A DNA stretch of 64,000 bases from Thermoactinomyces mirandus (GCF_013868055.1 NZ_JACEOL010000009.1:62001-126000); one strand, 5' to 3'; shown: positions 1-9,727, counted from the first letter of the stretch. Notes: generated by a model from the sequence alone, not told the origin. Numbers and translations: made by a program.

Positions 1-619
1 GATTAAGATAATCTTTCTGGAAGAAATACGTTGTCCGTTTCTTTGGTAATCTTTGCAGTTGCTCTAATGTTTTAATTTCTGGATTATCAATAATTTGTGT
101 TAAATCGTAAGAAAAAGTTTTTATCTTGAAGGGACGTTTTAAAAACAGAGGCATGTCCCAATTAAATGTCTTATCATTAAACGGATCTTGCAAAGCACTT
201 TGTGAAACTATAAATATTTGATAAGAGTAAGTTGCAAGATCTGATAGAACTTTCGGTAAACCTTTTTCCTTTATATATTGATGAGCATAATTATGAAATC
301 TTTGAGCATCTACTTTTGGAGATAGAGATCCAACTGTGTTAGCTTGCGCAAATGATCGACAAAACTCATCATAAATACCAACCTGTTGCAAAACAGATAC
401 AAACTCAATCAAATCTGCTCTTCTTTTTTCTTTACGTTCATTCATTATCTTGATACTTATTCGATCTAATTGAGAAAGATCAAGCATATTTGCGAGGTTA
501 AGCTCTTCTTTAGAGAATTCGAAATTTTTAAATTGCATATCAGGTGGCTGCATTTTCACCCTTTCTCGAAATGTTTCATCCCTAATATATCGGGTTACAA
601 AGATCTGTAATTGCAACAT
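1..619 (-). CDS. Hypothetical protein, C-terminus beyond window edge
   Basis: An open frame of about 206 codons starts at ATG 619 and runs off the left edge, so the C-terminus is missing. It begins MLQLQIFVTRYIRDETF and is rich in charged helical sequence, with no signal peptide or membrane segment. The ATG lies 2 nt after the stop of the corA remnant, and its ribosome site (AAAGAGGTGA) overlaps the end of that gene, so the two were probably translated together. I do not recognise the family. The absence of stops over 600 nt and the good ribosome site support a real gene. Confidence 0.6.
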   Translation of the reverse strand, partial: MLQLQIFVTRYIRDETFRERVKMQPPDMQFKNFEFSKEELNLANMLDLSQLDRISIKIMNERKEKRRADLIEFVSVLQQVGIYDEFCRSFAQANTVGSLSPKVDAQRFHNYAHQYIKEKGLPKVLSDLATYSYQIFIVSQSALQDPFNDKTFNWDMPLFLKRPFKIKTFSYDLTQIIDNPEIKTLEQLQRLPKKRTTYFFQKDYLN

Positions 620-621
620 CG

Positions 622-1305
622 TCAATTAGTCACCTCTTTGTTCTTAAAGAACAATGATTTCACCCACTCCATTCGTTTACGTAACTCCCAAAAGACAATG
701 GCAGTAATCGGTGAAAGAACAAGAGACAAAATCATGATTCCCGCAAAGGCATGTGGACTTTCTTGATAAGGCAAAGGTACATTCATTCCATATATGATCG
801 CAATCATAATAGGAACGGTTAGAACGATTGTAATGGAAGTCAATATTTTCATTACATGATTCAAATTGTTTGAAATCACAGAAGCAAAGGCATCCATCAA
901 TCCACTTAAAATCGAACTGTAAATCTCAGCCATTTCAATCGTCTGTTTATTTTCGATAATGACATCTTCAAGTAAATGTTGATCATCTTCATACATTTTC
1001 AGATACTGGCTTTTCAACAGCTTCTCTGTCACCACTTATTTGTTTTTAATGAAGTAGCAAAATAAACAAGACTTTTTTCCAGATTTAATAAGGAAAAGAG
1101 CTCTTGATTTCTCAAGGACTGCCGCAACTCTTTCTCAATTTGATTTGTTTTGCGGTTGATTTTCTTGAGATAGGCTAAATAGTAGGCTGAAATTGAATAT
1201 AAGAGCTGGAGAACAAAACGAGTTTTCATATAGGTAAAAAAGTTTCTTACTTTGTTGCAAATGAAATCTTCCAAAATAGGATTTTCCGTTAAGGGCCTGA
1301 ATCAA
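622..1305 (-). pseudogene. corA: CorA-type magnesium/cobalt transporter, truncated and frameshifted
   Basis: The 3' part reads as the C-terminal domain of CorA: a long helix (LLEDVIIENKQTIEMAEIY), two membrane segments and the selectivity motif YGMN followed by VPLP. The preceding part (LEDFICNKVRNFF, then a helical region ending SLKTNK) lies in another frame. The frames meet near 1030, where one base has been gained or lost between K and VVTEKLLKS. An in-frame stop lies just before PLTENPILEDF near 1305, and roughly the first 130 residues of a normal ~315-aa CorA are absent. The gene cannot make a working channel unless the shift is a sequencing error and the 5' end lies elsewhere. Confidence 0.8.
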
Positions 1306-1471
1306 AGACACACAAAAAATTACCCCCACCAATACCGACACAGAGTTTTCTTCCGGGTTTTTTGAGGAAGATTCCGCCAATCAGGTAACAAAAGCCATTC
1401 AGGAAGCGTACAAACAGATCGGGCCGGAAGATCCCATGTGGACAAATGATACAAACAAGTCCCGTTTCTGA
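1300..1471 (+). pseudogene. 3' remnant of an unidentified plus-strand gene
   Basis: In the 1306-1801 gap the only protein-like signal is a short plus-strand frame with a natural-looking C-terminus (FFEEDSANQVTKAIQEAYKQ, ending NKSRF). It has no start codon with a ribosome site. It looks like the tail of a gene whose 5' part was lost when the neighbouring corA was truncated. The family is not recognised. The rest of the gap (1472-1801) shows only AT-rich leader for the haemoglobin gene. Confidence 0.3.
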
Positions 1472-1801
1472 TGCGGAACTCCGGGAATGCGAAAAAAACC
1501 GGCAGAAGGAAGAAAATTTTAAAACCGCTTCATCCTTTCCGTTCTTCAGAACCCGATTCCATCCCGGCAGACAGACCACATTTTTACACAGAAGACTCTC
1601 CTGAATTAAAAAAATTAACTCATTTTTGATTGCACTTCCAAAGGAAATAGAATACACTTTTCTATGAAACCAATCGGCAAGTTAAATCCATCTAATTCTG
1701 TTTCGTACAGGTTGGGCTGAATCCATCTTTATTCCATTTTTGTATATTGGCTCAAATTTTTTGTTAATTTTCACTTTTCTTGCTATGAACGGAGGTTGCT
1801 T

Positions 1802-2176
1802 ATGCTAAGAAGTACAAAAAGCACTCTGTACGAACGGCTTGGTGGAGAACAGGCAATCGCTGCAGTAATCACAGAATTTTACAACAGAATGATGCAAGAT
1901 GACCGGGTAAACCATCATTTTGTCGGTGTGAATATTGAAGCCTTGCGGCGCAGTCAGATCACCTATTTCATGAGTTACGCTCTGGGTGGTTCCCCGCAAT
2001 ATGAAGGAAGCACTTTGCGGCAAGCTCACGCTGGTTTAAATATTACATCAGAAGAGTATGAAATTGCGATCAAGCATTTAAATAGTGCCCTTCGGAAATT
2101 TCATGTCGGCTTAAGTGAAATTGCAAAAATCGAAGCCTTTTTGCGCAGCGTAAAACCTCATATTATAAACAGATAA
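1802..2176 (+). CDS. Group I-type truncated haemoglobin
   Basis: The 124-aa protein has the short 2-over-2 globin pattern: an N-terminal TLYERLGGEQAIAAVI segment, the CD-loop/E-helix Tyr/Gln region (QITYFMSYALGG), and the proximal-His stretch LRQAHAGLNI with His near residue 83. Such proteins bind haem and handle O2 or NO in the cytoplasm. An upstream TTG at 1796 is possible, but ATG 1802 sits 6 nt after GGAGG and is preferred. It stands alone, between a 5' AT-rich leader and a rho-independent terminator. Assignment to group I rather than group II is by eye. Confidence 0.85.
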   Translation: MLRSTKSTLYERLGGEQAIAAVITEFYNRMMQDDRVNHHFVGVNIEALRRSQITYFMSYALGGSPQYEGSTLRQAHAGLNITSEEYEIAIKHLNSALRKFHVGLSEIAKIEAFLRSVKPHIINR

Positions 2177-2207
2177 GAGGGGAGTTTCCGGACTCCCCTC
2201 CTGTTCT
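2177..2207 (+). terminator. Terminator after the haemoglobin gene
   Basis: A perfect 9-bp stem GAGGGGAGT/ACTCCCCTC encloses a short TTCCGG loop and is followed by CTGTTCTTTG. It starts at the haemoglobin stop codon. Confidence 0.75.
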
Positions 2208-2297
2208 TTGATATATATCGTTTATCCTTTGCCGTCAGTAAAGGTTTCCAGTCTATTGATCCATATGGAAGCCATTTCTGTTTCCTGTGAACTTTTT

Positions 2298-2777
2298 TCA
2301 GTCAATCTTCACAATCTTGAATTGGATGGTTCCGGACGGAGTGGATACATTGACGACTTCTCCGACTCTTTTGCCGATCAGTTCATTGCCGATCGGGGAT
2401 TCATTGGAAATTTTAAAAGAAGACGGATCAGACTCCGCACTTCCGACAATCGTATAGGTTTCCTGATCACCATCAGGCTGTTCCTGAATGGTTACTTTCG
2501 ATCCAACATTAACCACGTTTTTATCCTGGTTCATGCCATCGATAATTTTCGCATTGTGAATCATATTTTCCAAAGTAATAATGCGGGATTCTACAAAAGC
2601 CTGCTCTTCCTTGGCCGCATCATATTCGGAGTTTTCACTCAGGTCCCCCTGTGCAATAGCCTCTTTCAACCGTTGAGCCACTTCCTGCCGCTTTTGCGTT
2701 CTCAGAAACTCCAATTCCTGCTTTAACTTTTCCAGTCCTTCCTGTGTCAAAAATACTTCTTTATTATTTTGCGACAT
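2298..2777 (-). CDS. greA: Transcription elongation factor GreA
   Basis: The 159-aa protein has the usual GreA length. The N-terminal coiled coil is intact ([20 protein letters not shown]) and its tip holds the acidic residues of [16 protein letters not shown] that enter the RNA polymerase secondary channel and stimulate transcript cleavage. The C-terminal FKBP-like domain ends [11 protein letters not shown]. The ATG is preceded by AAAGGAGGAG. It is flanked by non-related genes and is probably monocistronic. Confidence 0.97.
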   Translation of the reverse strand: MSQNNKEVFLTQEGLEKLKQELEFLRTQKRQEVAQRLKEAIAQGDLSENSEYDAAKEEQAFVESRIITLENMIHNAKIIDGMNQDKNVVNVGSKVTIQEQPDGDQETYTIVGSAESDPSSFKISNESPIGNELIGKRVGEVVNVSTPSGTIQFKIVKID

Positions 2778-3101
2778 GAATCATTCTCCTCCTTTAAAAA
2801 AAGCACAAGTTATAAAATATGGTCAATGTCTTGTGCATTCAGCAACCATCTGATCAAACGTCAAGTTAAGCAGATTCTATTGTTAAAAAACATCTCACCT
2901 GGCCTTTTGCCCGGTAAAAGGCAAATATCCAATCCGATGTAAGCGATTTCACTATCTTATTCAATGGATACAACCTTTATATCGACTTTTTGCAAGGCAA
3001 AAATTCAAGCTGAGGAATATATTAACACATTTAGCCTATTCCTCCAAGTAAAGATGGCTACTTTTTTCTTGTGTTACAACATTGTCGAAATTACCAATTT
3101 T
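2778..3101. other. Intergenic region, no gene seen
   Basis: This ~320-bp stretch holds the greA leader and the 3' side of the dehydrogenase pseudogene. I see no coding pattern, RNA gene or strong hairpin in it. Confidence 0.5.
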
Positions 3102-4079
3102 TCAGGGATGGAAGGCATCCGGATTGACTATATGGGGAGGACGCTTTCCCTCAAAAAAATGCACCAGATTCTGAACAGCCAGGCTTGCCATCGCCTCTCT
3201 TGTTTCCAAAGTCGCACTCCCAAGGTGCGGAGCCAGAACCACATTTTCCATCTGTTTCAAAGGATCGGGAACCCGGGATTCTTCTTCATACACATCCAGC
3301 GCCGCTCCGGCGATCCATTTCTCTTTCAGTGCCTGAACGAGCGCCTCTTCATCGACGAGCGGCCCTCTTGCCGTATTGATCAGAACGGCACTTTCCTAAA
3401 TTTGCTTCAGCTCCTCCCGCCCGATCAAATGATGGGTCTCTCGGGTATACGGGGCATGCAAGGAAACAAAATCCGCCTCTTTGAGCAGGGAAAACAACGA
3501 ACGCCACTGGGCCTCCAGTTCCTGTTCCTTCTTCACTGGCAAGCGGGTATGTGAGAAATACAGCACTTTCATACGAAAGGCGCGGGCACGGTATGCCACC
3601 GCCTGCCCGATATTCCCCATTCCAATGATCCCGATGGTTTTTCCGGCCACTCCAGAACCCAGCATAAACCCGGGGTTCCATCCTTTCCACTCTCCCCGGC
3701 GAACCAGCCGGTCCCCTTCGGATACGCGGCGGGCCACATCAAACAGGAGCGCCCATGTCAGGTCGGCGGTCGCGTCAGTCAGAACTCCCGGCGTATTGTT
3801 CACAATCTTCCCCGCTTCAGTTGCTGCCTCAAGATCAATATGGATGTATCCCACCCCGAAATTGCTGATAATCCGCAATCCGGGGCAAGCCTGAATCACT
3901 TCGCGGTCAATCTGGTCCGTCATTGTGCATAAAAGTGCATCCTTGTCCCTGGAAAACCGGATCAATTCATCCTTGGCCATTGTCCGACCATATGAATTGA
4001 TCTCAACATCAGCATGTTTCTGCAATAGAGACAAACTGGTTTCACTGATATTGCTCGTGACAAAAACCCGGCGGCACAA
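3102..4079 (-). pseudogene. D-2-hydroxyacid dehydrogenase interrupted by an in-frame amber codon
   Basis: The frame encodes an NAD-dependent D-isomer 2-hydroxyacid dehydrogenase of the glyoxylate/hydroxypyruvate reductase type: N-terminal catalytic half, Rossmann motif GIIGMGNIGQAVA, then the active-site Arg (LINTARGPLVDEEAL), Glu (DVYEEES) and His (LAPHLGSATLETRE). A TAG at 3396-3398 falls between EELKQI and ESAVLINTARG, where relatives have a sense codon. The frame is otherwise intact to the natural stop. TTG 4079 follows GGAGGAAGGAGA and is preferred over an ATG at 4097 that contains the ribosome site. The catalytic residues lie after the stop, so the truncated product would be inactive. 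Confidence 0.85.
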
Positions 4080-4274
4080 TCTCCTTCCTCCTATCATTTA
4101 TTCATAGTGACCATAAGTACTTTTTATAATTGCTATAATATTCGACTAAAATGCTACTTTCCCTGCAAATTTTTCTAAGTATCCTTGATTATTTTCCCAT
4201 TTGTTTCATAAATTAAAACATGTTTTTATCTCTGAAAAAGCTGATTCATCCGGCAATCCGGCTTAAAATCCCAT

Positions 4275-4304
4275 TTTAATATATGAAAAAAGTAATGGTA
4301 TAAT
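4275..4304 (+). promoter_or_regulatory. Sigma-A-type promoter for the amidase gene
   Basis: A perfect TATAAT at 4299 is preceded at 18 bp by TTTAAT, a weak -35. It lies about 40 nt upstream of the amidase start. Confidence 0.45.
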
Positions 4305-4344
4305 ATTAATAAAAAACTTGCCTTTTATCCAGAGGAGGAGTCGC

Positions 4345-5757
4345 ATGAGGCATGTTCTGGAGATGGACGCAACCACTCTGGCGCGTGAATTGAAGCAGGG
4401 AACGCTGTATATTGACAAAGTTTTGTCAATATACCGGAAACAGATTGAAAAAGTAAATCCCCATCTCAATGTGGTCACAGAAACAACTTTTCAAAAAGCA
4501 CGTCTGGAAGCACGGCAAATAAAATCCGGGGGCTTTCACGGGCGTCTGGCAGGGATTTTGTTCAGCATCAAGGAATCATTTCATGCCGCCGGCACGATCA
4601 CCTCAGGCGGACTGAATCATCTCAAAACCAACCGGGTAAAAGAGGACGCCGAAGTTGTCCGTCGCCTGAAAAAAGAAGGAGCCATATTGCTGGCCAAAAC
4701 CAATACGCCAGCCCTCAGCTTCTGTCAGGAAACCGACAATTCCCTTTATGGGAGATCGAACAATCCATGGGATTTGTCACGCACACCTGGCGGGTCCAGC
4801 GGCGGAGAAGGGGCCCTGATTGCCGCAGGAGGCGCCGCAGTGGGAATCGGGTCAGACATTGGCGGGTCGATCCGCATTCCGGCTCATTTTAATGGCGTGA
4901 TTGGATTTAAATCGGGTGCCCACCAGATTCCGGATACCGGCCTGTTCCCCAAACCGGCCCATCCCATGCAGCAAAGCATGTTGGGGATCGGCGCTCTTTG
5001 CAAATCGGTTGCCGATGCCAAACTGATCCATGAAATCCTGTCTGATTGCCCCCTTCAAATTCAAAATATAAACAATTTTGTGCTAACCATTCCTGATCCT
5101 TCACTTCTTCCCCGGCTCGATTTTCCCACTTTGCAACTGTATGAGGAAATTTATTCCTGTCTGAAACAGGACTTTCCCGTTGAGCGGAGCAGACCGCCGC
5201 TTTTCCATGAAGCCGCGCAAATGTGGCTGTGGATCATGATCCATGATGGCGGCCAATACATGATCGACCAGACGGAATTTTCCCACATCGGAGGTGTTTT
5301 GTGGGACTATCTCAAGGCAAAGGCCGGGGCGGATTCCAAATACCATCCGTACCTGACATGGTCCCTTCTTGGCGCCCGCCTTTACAAACCTTCCGACAAA
5401 CAATGGGGACACTTGCTTCTTAACTGGAAAAAAGCCAAAATGAAAGTACATGATTTTCTATACCGGCGCATTCTGATTTTGCCTGTATACCACACATCCG
5501 CATTGCCGCACGGACAGCTGTACCGTGAGCTTTTCTCGGGCAGGCGGAAACTTTGCAAGCATCTGTCTTTCATTACTTATGCCAATACCTTTGGCCTTCC
5601 TGTTCTGACGATTCCGATTGGAAACAGTTCGAACTGCCTTCCGATCGGCTTTCAGCTTATTACTGCTCCGGGGCTGGAAGACGCCTTGTTCCAGCTGGGT
5701 TCCGATCTGGAAACCCGTTTTCGCGGCTATGTACGTTGCAATTACTACGATGAATAG
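4345..5757 (+). CDS. Amidase-signature family hydrolase
   Basis: The 470-aa protein has the amidase-signature fold with the Ser-cisSer-Lys triad visible: catalytic Lys in FSIKESFHAAG, and the Gly/Ser-rich core TPGGSSGGEGALIAAGG followed by GSDIGGSIRIPA. The family hydrolyses amides in the cytoplasm, including acetamidase-like and fatty-amide hydrolases. There is no GatB/GatC neighbour and the C-terminal half diverges, so it is not GatA. The ATG is set by AGAGGAGGAG 6 nt upstream. A Gfo/Idh/MocA oxidoreductase follows 18 nt later, so the two are probably cotranscribed. Substrate unknown. Confidence 0.85.
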   Translation: MRHVLEMDATTLARELKQGTLYIDKVLSIYRKQIEKVNPHLNVVTETTFQKARLEARQIKSGGFHGRLAGILFSIKESFHAAGTITSGGLNHLKTNRVKEDAEVVRRLKKEGAILLAKTNTPALSFCQETDNSLYGRSNNPWDLSRTPGGSSGGEGALIAAGGAAVGIGSDIGGSIRIPAHFNGVIGFKSGAHQIPDTGLFPKPAHPMQQSMLGIGALCKSVADAKLIHEILSDCPLQIQNINNFVLTIPDPSLLPRLDFPTLQLYEEIYSCLKQDFPVERSRPPLFHEAAQMWLWIMIHDGGQYMIDQTEFSHIGGVLWDYLKAKAGADSKYHPYLTWSLLGARLYKPSDKQWGHLLLNWKKAKMKVHDFLYRRILILPVYHTSALPHGQLYRELFSGRRKLCKHLSFITYANTFGLPVLTIPIGNSSNCLPIGFQLITAPGLEDALFQLGSDLETRFRGYVRCNYYDE

Positions 5758-5775
5758 AAAAGGAGTGTACCTTTC

Positions 5776-6819
5776 ATGAAACCGACGCATACAGGACTTA
5801 TTGGTTTTGGATTTTCCGGATCAACTTTTCATGCTCCCATCATTAAAACGGTCGACACACTGCAAATCTCAAAAGTACTTTCTTCCCGGCCGGACAAAGT
5901 GAAACAGCACCTTCCCGCAGCCAATGTCTGCGAAAACATCGATGAAATCATGCGAGATCCAAAGATCGAACTTGTCATTATTACGTCTCCCAATCAGACC
6001 CATTATCCTTATGCGCGAAAGGCGCTTGAGGCAAGGAAACATGTGGTTGTGGAAAAACCGTTTGTCCTCACCACCAGGCAAGCTGATGATCTGATCCGGC
6101 TGGCCAGAGAAACGAACAGATTTGTCAGCGTCTATCAGAACCGTCGCTTTGACAGCGACTTCCTTACTCTGCAGGAATGCATGCGCCAGGGAATCCTCGG
6201 AAAAATTCACACATATGAAGCCCATTTTGACCGCTATCGTCCACAAGTAAGGGACCGGTGGCGCGAATGGGATTTGCCCGGCTCCGGTCTGCTTTATGAT
6301 CTGGGTTCCCATTTGATTGACCAGGCACTGTTTTTGTTTGGCAAGCCCAAAACAGTTTATGCCGATCTGCTGAAACAGCGACCCCACGCCAAAGCGATTG
6401 ATTATTTTCACCTGGTGCTCGGCTATGAATCGGGCCTGAGAGTGATCCTTGAAGCCGGTTGTCTTGTCAAATCTCCCGGTCCCCGCCTGATGGTGCACGG
6501 AAGCAGGGGAACGTTTATGAAATATGGCCTCGATCCCCAGGAGGAACAACTGAAACAGGGCCTTACCCCTTTAAGCCACGGCTGGGGAAAAGAAACTCCG
6601 GACCAGTATGCAAAGGTCTGGTTTGAAAAGGAAAGTTTGGAATTTGAATCTACCATTCCATCACTTGCCGGCTGCTATGAAAAGTATTACCAGCAGATTG
6701 CTGAAGCGATCAGGACAGGCGGCAAACCGCCGGTGACCGCAGAAGAAGCCCGGGAAACGATCCGGGTGATTGAGGCGGCGATCCAAAGTGATCAGGAAAG
6801 GCGCCTGATTGATCTGTAA
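5776..6819 (+). CDS. Gfo/Idh/MocA-family NAD(P)-dependent oxidoreductase
   Basis: The 347-aa protein opens with a dinucleotide-binding motif GLIGFGFSGSTFHAP, a variant typical of the scyllo-inositol dehydrogenase IolW/YvaA-type subgroup. The family EKP motif (HVVVEKPFVLT) carries the conserved lysine, and DLGSHLIDQALFLFG the active-site His of the second domain. It should oxidise or reduce a polyol or sugar-like substrate in the cytoplasm. It is 18 nt downstream of the amidase with an AAAGGAG site. The substrate cannot be decided from sequence alone. Confidence 0.88.
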   Translation: MKPTHTGLIGFGFSGSTFHAPIIKTVDTLQISKVLSSRPDKVKQHLPAANVCENIDEIMRDPKIELVIITSPNQTHYPYARKALEARKHVVVEKPFVLTTRQADDLIRLARETNRFVSVYQNRRFDSDFLTLQECMRQGILGKIHTYEAHFDRYRPQVRDRWREWDLPGSGLLYDLGSHLIDQALFLFGKPKTVYADLLKQRPHAKAIDYFHLVLGYESGLRVILEAGCLVKSPGPRLMVHGSRGTFMKYGLDPQEEQLKQGLTPLSHGWGKETPDQYAKVWFEKESLEFESTIPSLAGCYEKYYQQIAEAIRTGGKPPVTAEEARETIRVIEAAIQSDQERRLIDL

Positions 6820-6866
6820 AGGCATTGATCCGATTTAGTCAAACGAAAAAGAAAGAGGTTTGAAAA

Positions 6867-7736
6867 TTGGATACCCTGACTCATGGTTTATTCGGCCTGA
6901 CCATATATTGTGCGCAAAACAGGGAAAAAATGACCTCCCGCGAGAAAAAGGCGCTTCTCTTCACAGCAATTGTTGCCAGTGAAATCCCGGACATCGATGT
7001 GGTTGCCAGTTTCACGGAAACGGGCAGGATTATGGAGCAGATGTGGCATCGAGGTTTGACCCATTCCATTTTTCTCGCGCCCATATGGGCCCTGTTGATC
7101 TGTGCAATATCACGCTGGCTTTTCCGGATAAAGGCCTGGCGGTTTTTCTGGACCGCGCTGCTGGCCGTATTGATCCACATCACCAGCGACGTCTTCAATT
7201 CATGGGGAACCGGACTGCTGGAACCGTTCAGTTCAGCCCGGTTTACTGTCGGGACCATTCCCATTGTTGATCCCGTCATTTGGGTCCTGTTTATGGCCGG
7301 TTTCATCCTGTCAAGGCTTCTCAGGCATCAGCCCGCACACCGCATCTTTCAAATTGCCGCCCTGTGCATGTTTCTCCATTTTTCCGTCCAATCGGCGCAG
7401 GGGTTGTGGCTGGAACACCAGATGAAACCCGATTACGATCAGGTTGAGCTTTCTGCTTCGTTCATTCCATGGCATTTTGACCTGATCGGCAAAAAAGGCA
7501 ACCACGTTGAAATTAAAAGTGTTACTCTCTGGTCTGAACCGAAACTGAAACAGACTCTTGTCTCCAGTGAGCAAAGTGACCTGACCCCGCTGTTCAAAAA
7601 AAATCCAAAGGCCAAAGTGCTTTATGAATGGTCGCCGTTTGTCGTGATCGTCGATAATTCCCGGCAGCTGGGGATTTATGATCCGCGTTTTTACAGGAAC
7701 GGAGAATCCTTTTTGGCTGAATACATCCACAAATGA
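6867..7736 (+). CDS. Membrane-bound metal-dependent hydrolase, YfhP/YdjM (DUF457) family
   Basis: The 289-aa protein begins MDTLTHGLFGLTIYC, the DxxTH motif of this family, and carries further candidate metal ligands in EIPDIDVV, WHRGLTHSIFLA and HITSDVFNSWGTGLLEPF. Four to five hydrophobic helices span residues ~70-190, and the C-terminal ~100 residues are soluble. B. subtilis YfhP belongs to this group. TTG 6867 follows AGAGGT. It probably continues the amidase/oxidoreductase transcription unit after a 47-nt gap. Confidence 0.85.
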   Translation: MDTLTHGLFGLTIYCAQNREKMTSREKKALLFTAIVASEIPDIDVVASFTETGRIMEQMWHRGLTHSIFLAPIWALLICAISRWLFRIKAWRFFWTALLAVLIHITSDVFNSWGTGLLEPFSSARFTVGTIPIVDPVIWVLFMAGFILSRLLRHQPAHRIFQIAALCMFLHFSVQSAQGLWLEHQMKPDYDQVELSASFIPWHFDLIGKKGNHVEIKSVTLWSEPKLKQTLVSSEQSDLTPLFKKNPKAKVLYEWSPFVVIVDNSRQLGIYDPRFYRNGESFLAEYIHK

Positions 7737-7758
7737 AGGAGAAGCGGAGGGGTTGCCC

Positions 7759-8049
7759 GTGAAATATACTGTGTCTATGGAATGGTTAAAAGAACATCTG
7801 TCTGACCCGGATGTTCTCATTTTTGATTGTCGTTTCACGCTGGGACAGCCTGATCTGGGCCATACCCGATATATTGATCCGGAAAAAGAGCTGTCCGACC
7901 CCGGCAAAAAAACCGGAGGCCGCCAATCGTTGCCGAACCCGCAAAAATTGGCAACCCTGCTTGGCAAACGGGGAGTGGATGAAAAGCGGACCGCGGTGGT
8001 CGCCCGGCAGTGGGCCCTCCCTGGCTGGCCGGGTAACGATCGAGTATAA
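7759..8049 (+). pseudogene. Rhodanese-type sulfurtransferase, internally deleted and truncated
   Basis: The N-terminus matches a two-domain thiosulfate/3-mercaptopyruvate sulfurtransferase (SMEWLKEHLSDPDVLIFDCRF, then GGRQSLPNPQKLATLLGKRG). The usual residues between GHTRY and DPEKEL are missing. After RTAVV the sequence jumps to ARQWALPGWPGN and stops, so the rest of the first rhodanese domain and the whole catalytic-Cys domain are gone. A normal protein would be ~280 aa and this is 96. GTG 7759 has a GGAGGGG site. It is almost certainly a non-functional remnant. Confidence 0.75.
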
Positions 8050-8091
8050 TGAAAGGACATAACGTCCCACAATCATACCGACTGTGAGTAT

Positions 8092-8128
8092 GCAAGAGGC
8101 CATTTGCTTCATTCAGGTGGCCTCTTGC
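8092..8128 (+). terminator. Hairpin after the rhodanese remnant
   Basis: A perfect 11-bp stem GCAAGAGGCCA/TGGCCTCTTGC has a 15-nt loop. No clear U-tract follows, so it may be a terminator or an old element end. Confidence 0.4.
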
Positions 8129-8228
8129 TATTGCTACCGGTCCTCTCCTCTAATAGAGGACACCTCATTCAACGGCCATCTCCCGCGGCCAACCGTCTGC
8201 CGGCCAAAGCAGCAATGCGCCCCGGCCG

Positions 8229-8333
8229 TTAGGCATCAACGGCAGAAGGCCAGGCCCACGATCCGTTCTGCAGATCGATCCCCACCACCAGGTCAGTATC
8301 ACGTATCAGCTTCTGTTCGTCACACATCCTCAT
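8229..8333 (-). pseudogene. Possible IS110-family transposase N-terminal scrap
   Basis: A 34-codon frame reads EQKLIRDTDLVVGIDLQ, which resembles the opening DEDD-type segment of IS110-family transposases (typically ...TLVVGIDIAK...). The frame then stops, and no further transposase sequence or terminal repeats are recognisable between 8050 and 8520. The rest of this ~470-bp gap holds nothing else I can support. Confidence 0.35.
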
Positions 8334-8521
8334 CTGTGACCAGCCAATTCCCATTCCCAACTGTAGGGGTAAATTCATCCGGAGCGACTGCCAAAGCAGC
8401 TCAATACTTACCCTTTTGTGTTTAGTTTACAGGTAACATAGAAAGAGCAGCATAAAACCGCGCCCTGGGCATTTATACAAATGGCAACAAATAAATCTTG
8501 GGGTTATTGTTCTTCCAGGAT

Positions 8522-9540
8522 TTATTCCTTCCCCCAATCGGATATTGTTGGTAGACTATTTTGATAGTTTATCAGCTCTGCCCTGTTTTCATAGACCTTC
8601 CTGAACGCTGATGAATACTGCTCAATTATTTTTTTGTCTTCCGGTGATGTGAAAGTTGGCAAACTTAATGCCTTACTGTAGTATGCTTCAGAAACCGGTA
8701 AATCTCCGTTTTTGTAGACAATTTCTCTTTCTGCATAAGGGCTTCTTCTCGGCCATCCGCCTTGGTATATCCCATCGTTAAGAGTTTGAAAGAGGGGGAG
8801 CATATGGAGTGGTGAAGACCCCGGTTTTTTTATCTCTAATCCTTCTGCCTTTAACGCCCGAACATATATATCAACACCCAAACCGTCCATTTCTTCATTC
8901 TGATACAAAGGCTTGTACCCATAAAATGCTCCTCTGGTAACGTAACTTCTGGTAATTGGTGGTTCGATGCGGGATTTTACTTAACAGTTTGCTAAAGTAG
9001 TTTAGATTTTCTGTCCGTGTTTTGATTCGTTCATCCAGCTTCCACAAACTGACTCGAGCCAATGCCGCAGCAAGTACATGCATTCGATACTTTAATCCGT
9101 ATCCCGTCTTGGCGAACTGTTTATAAAAATTACTGCATACACATTGTTGGGAACGATCGCGAAAGTGACCAAGCAAGGTAGATCGTTCATAAATTTCTTG
9201 CGAATTGGTCAATAAAATGCCGCCTTCTCCCGCAGAAACAATTTTATTTCCCTGTAAGCTGAAACAAGAAACATCACCAAATGTACCAACCAACTGTCCT
9301 TTGTAAGTGGCTCCATGAGCATGGGAACAATCCTCGATCACTTTTAAACCGTGATTTTTAGCGACTTCCATTATTTCGTCCATCTCGCAAGGATACCCCC
9401 ATATATGGGTAACTACAATCGCTTTGGTTCGCTTCGTTATTTTCTTCTTCAAATCCTCTACATCGATATTTCCCGTTTCTGGCTCGGCATCGACTGGAGG
9501 CAAGCGCAGGAGCGTGCAACTCGGTGCCCGGCGTCTCCAA
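8522..9540 (-). pseudogene. DegT/DnrJ/EryC1-family aminotransferase, truncated and frameshifted
   Basis: The middle of the gene is clear: KAIVVTHIWGYPCEMDEIM, VIEDCSHAHGATYKGQ and the PLP-lysine stretch CFSLQGNKIVSAGEGG. The C-terminal ~128 residues (beginning MYQNEEMDGLGVDIYVRAL) lie in another frame, with the change near 8900. The first ~100 residues of a normal ~400-aa PLP sugar aminotransferase are replaced by an arginine-rich out-of-family stretch. No sugar-biosynthesis neighbours are present, so this looks like a decayed import. Confidence 0.8.
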
Positions 9541-9727
9541 CCAACTAACATTTTACTCTCTATGTTACCTATATTCTAAACATAGGAAGGTACCGATCAA
9601 ATCCGCACGCCAGGCTTAACGGCAAATAAAAAGACACCTTATCGGTGCTAACCAGTCTTCGTCTTTACGGCTTCCTTCACCAGAGTCCTGAAAATCGTCT
9701 TCTTTTATTTATCTTTCTTCAGCATGA

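Noticed and set aside
1289-1657. 122-aa minus-strand frame upstream of the corA remnant
   Set aside because: No ribosome site, Cys-rich and Phe-rich shadow composition, and it overlaps a better plus-strand gene tail.
4318-4344. Earlier ATG for the amidase at 4318
   Set aside because: It would translate through the AGAGGAGGAG ribosome site that serves ATG 4345.
8092-8128. tRNA or structured RNA gene near 8.1 kb
   Set aside because: Only a single simple stem-loop is present; no cloverleaf or conserved RNA motif could be drawn.
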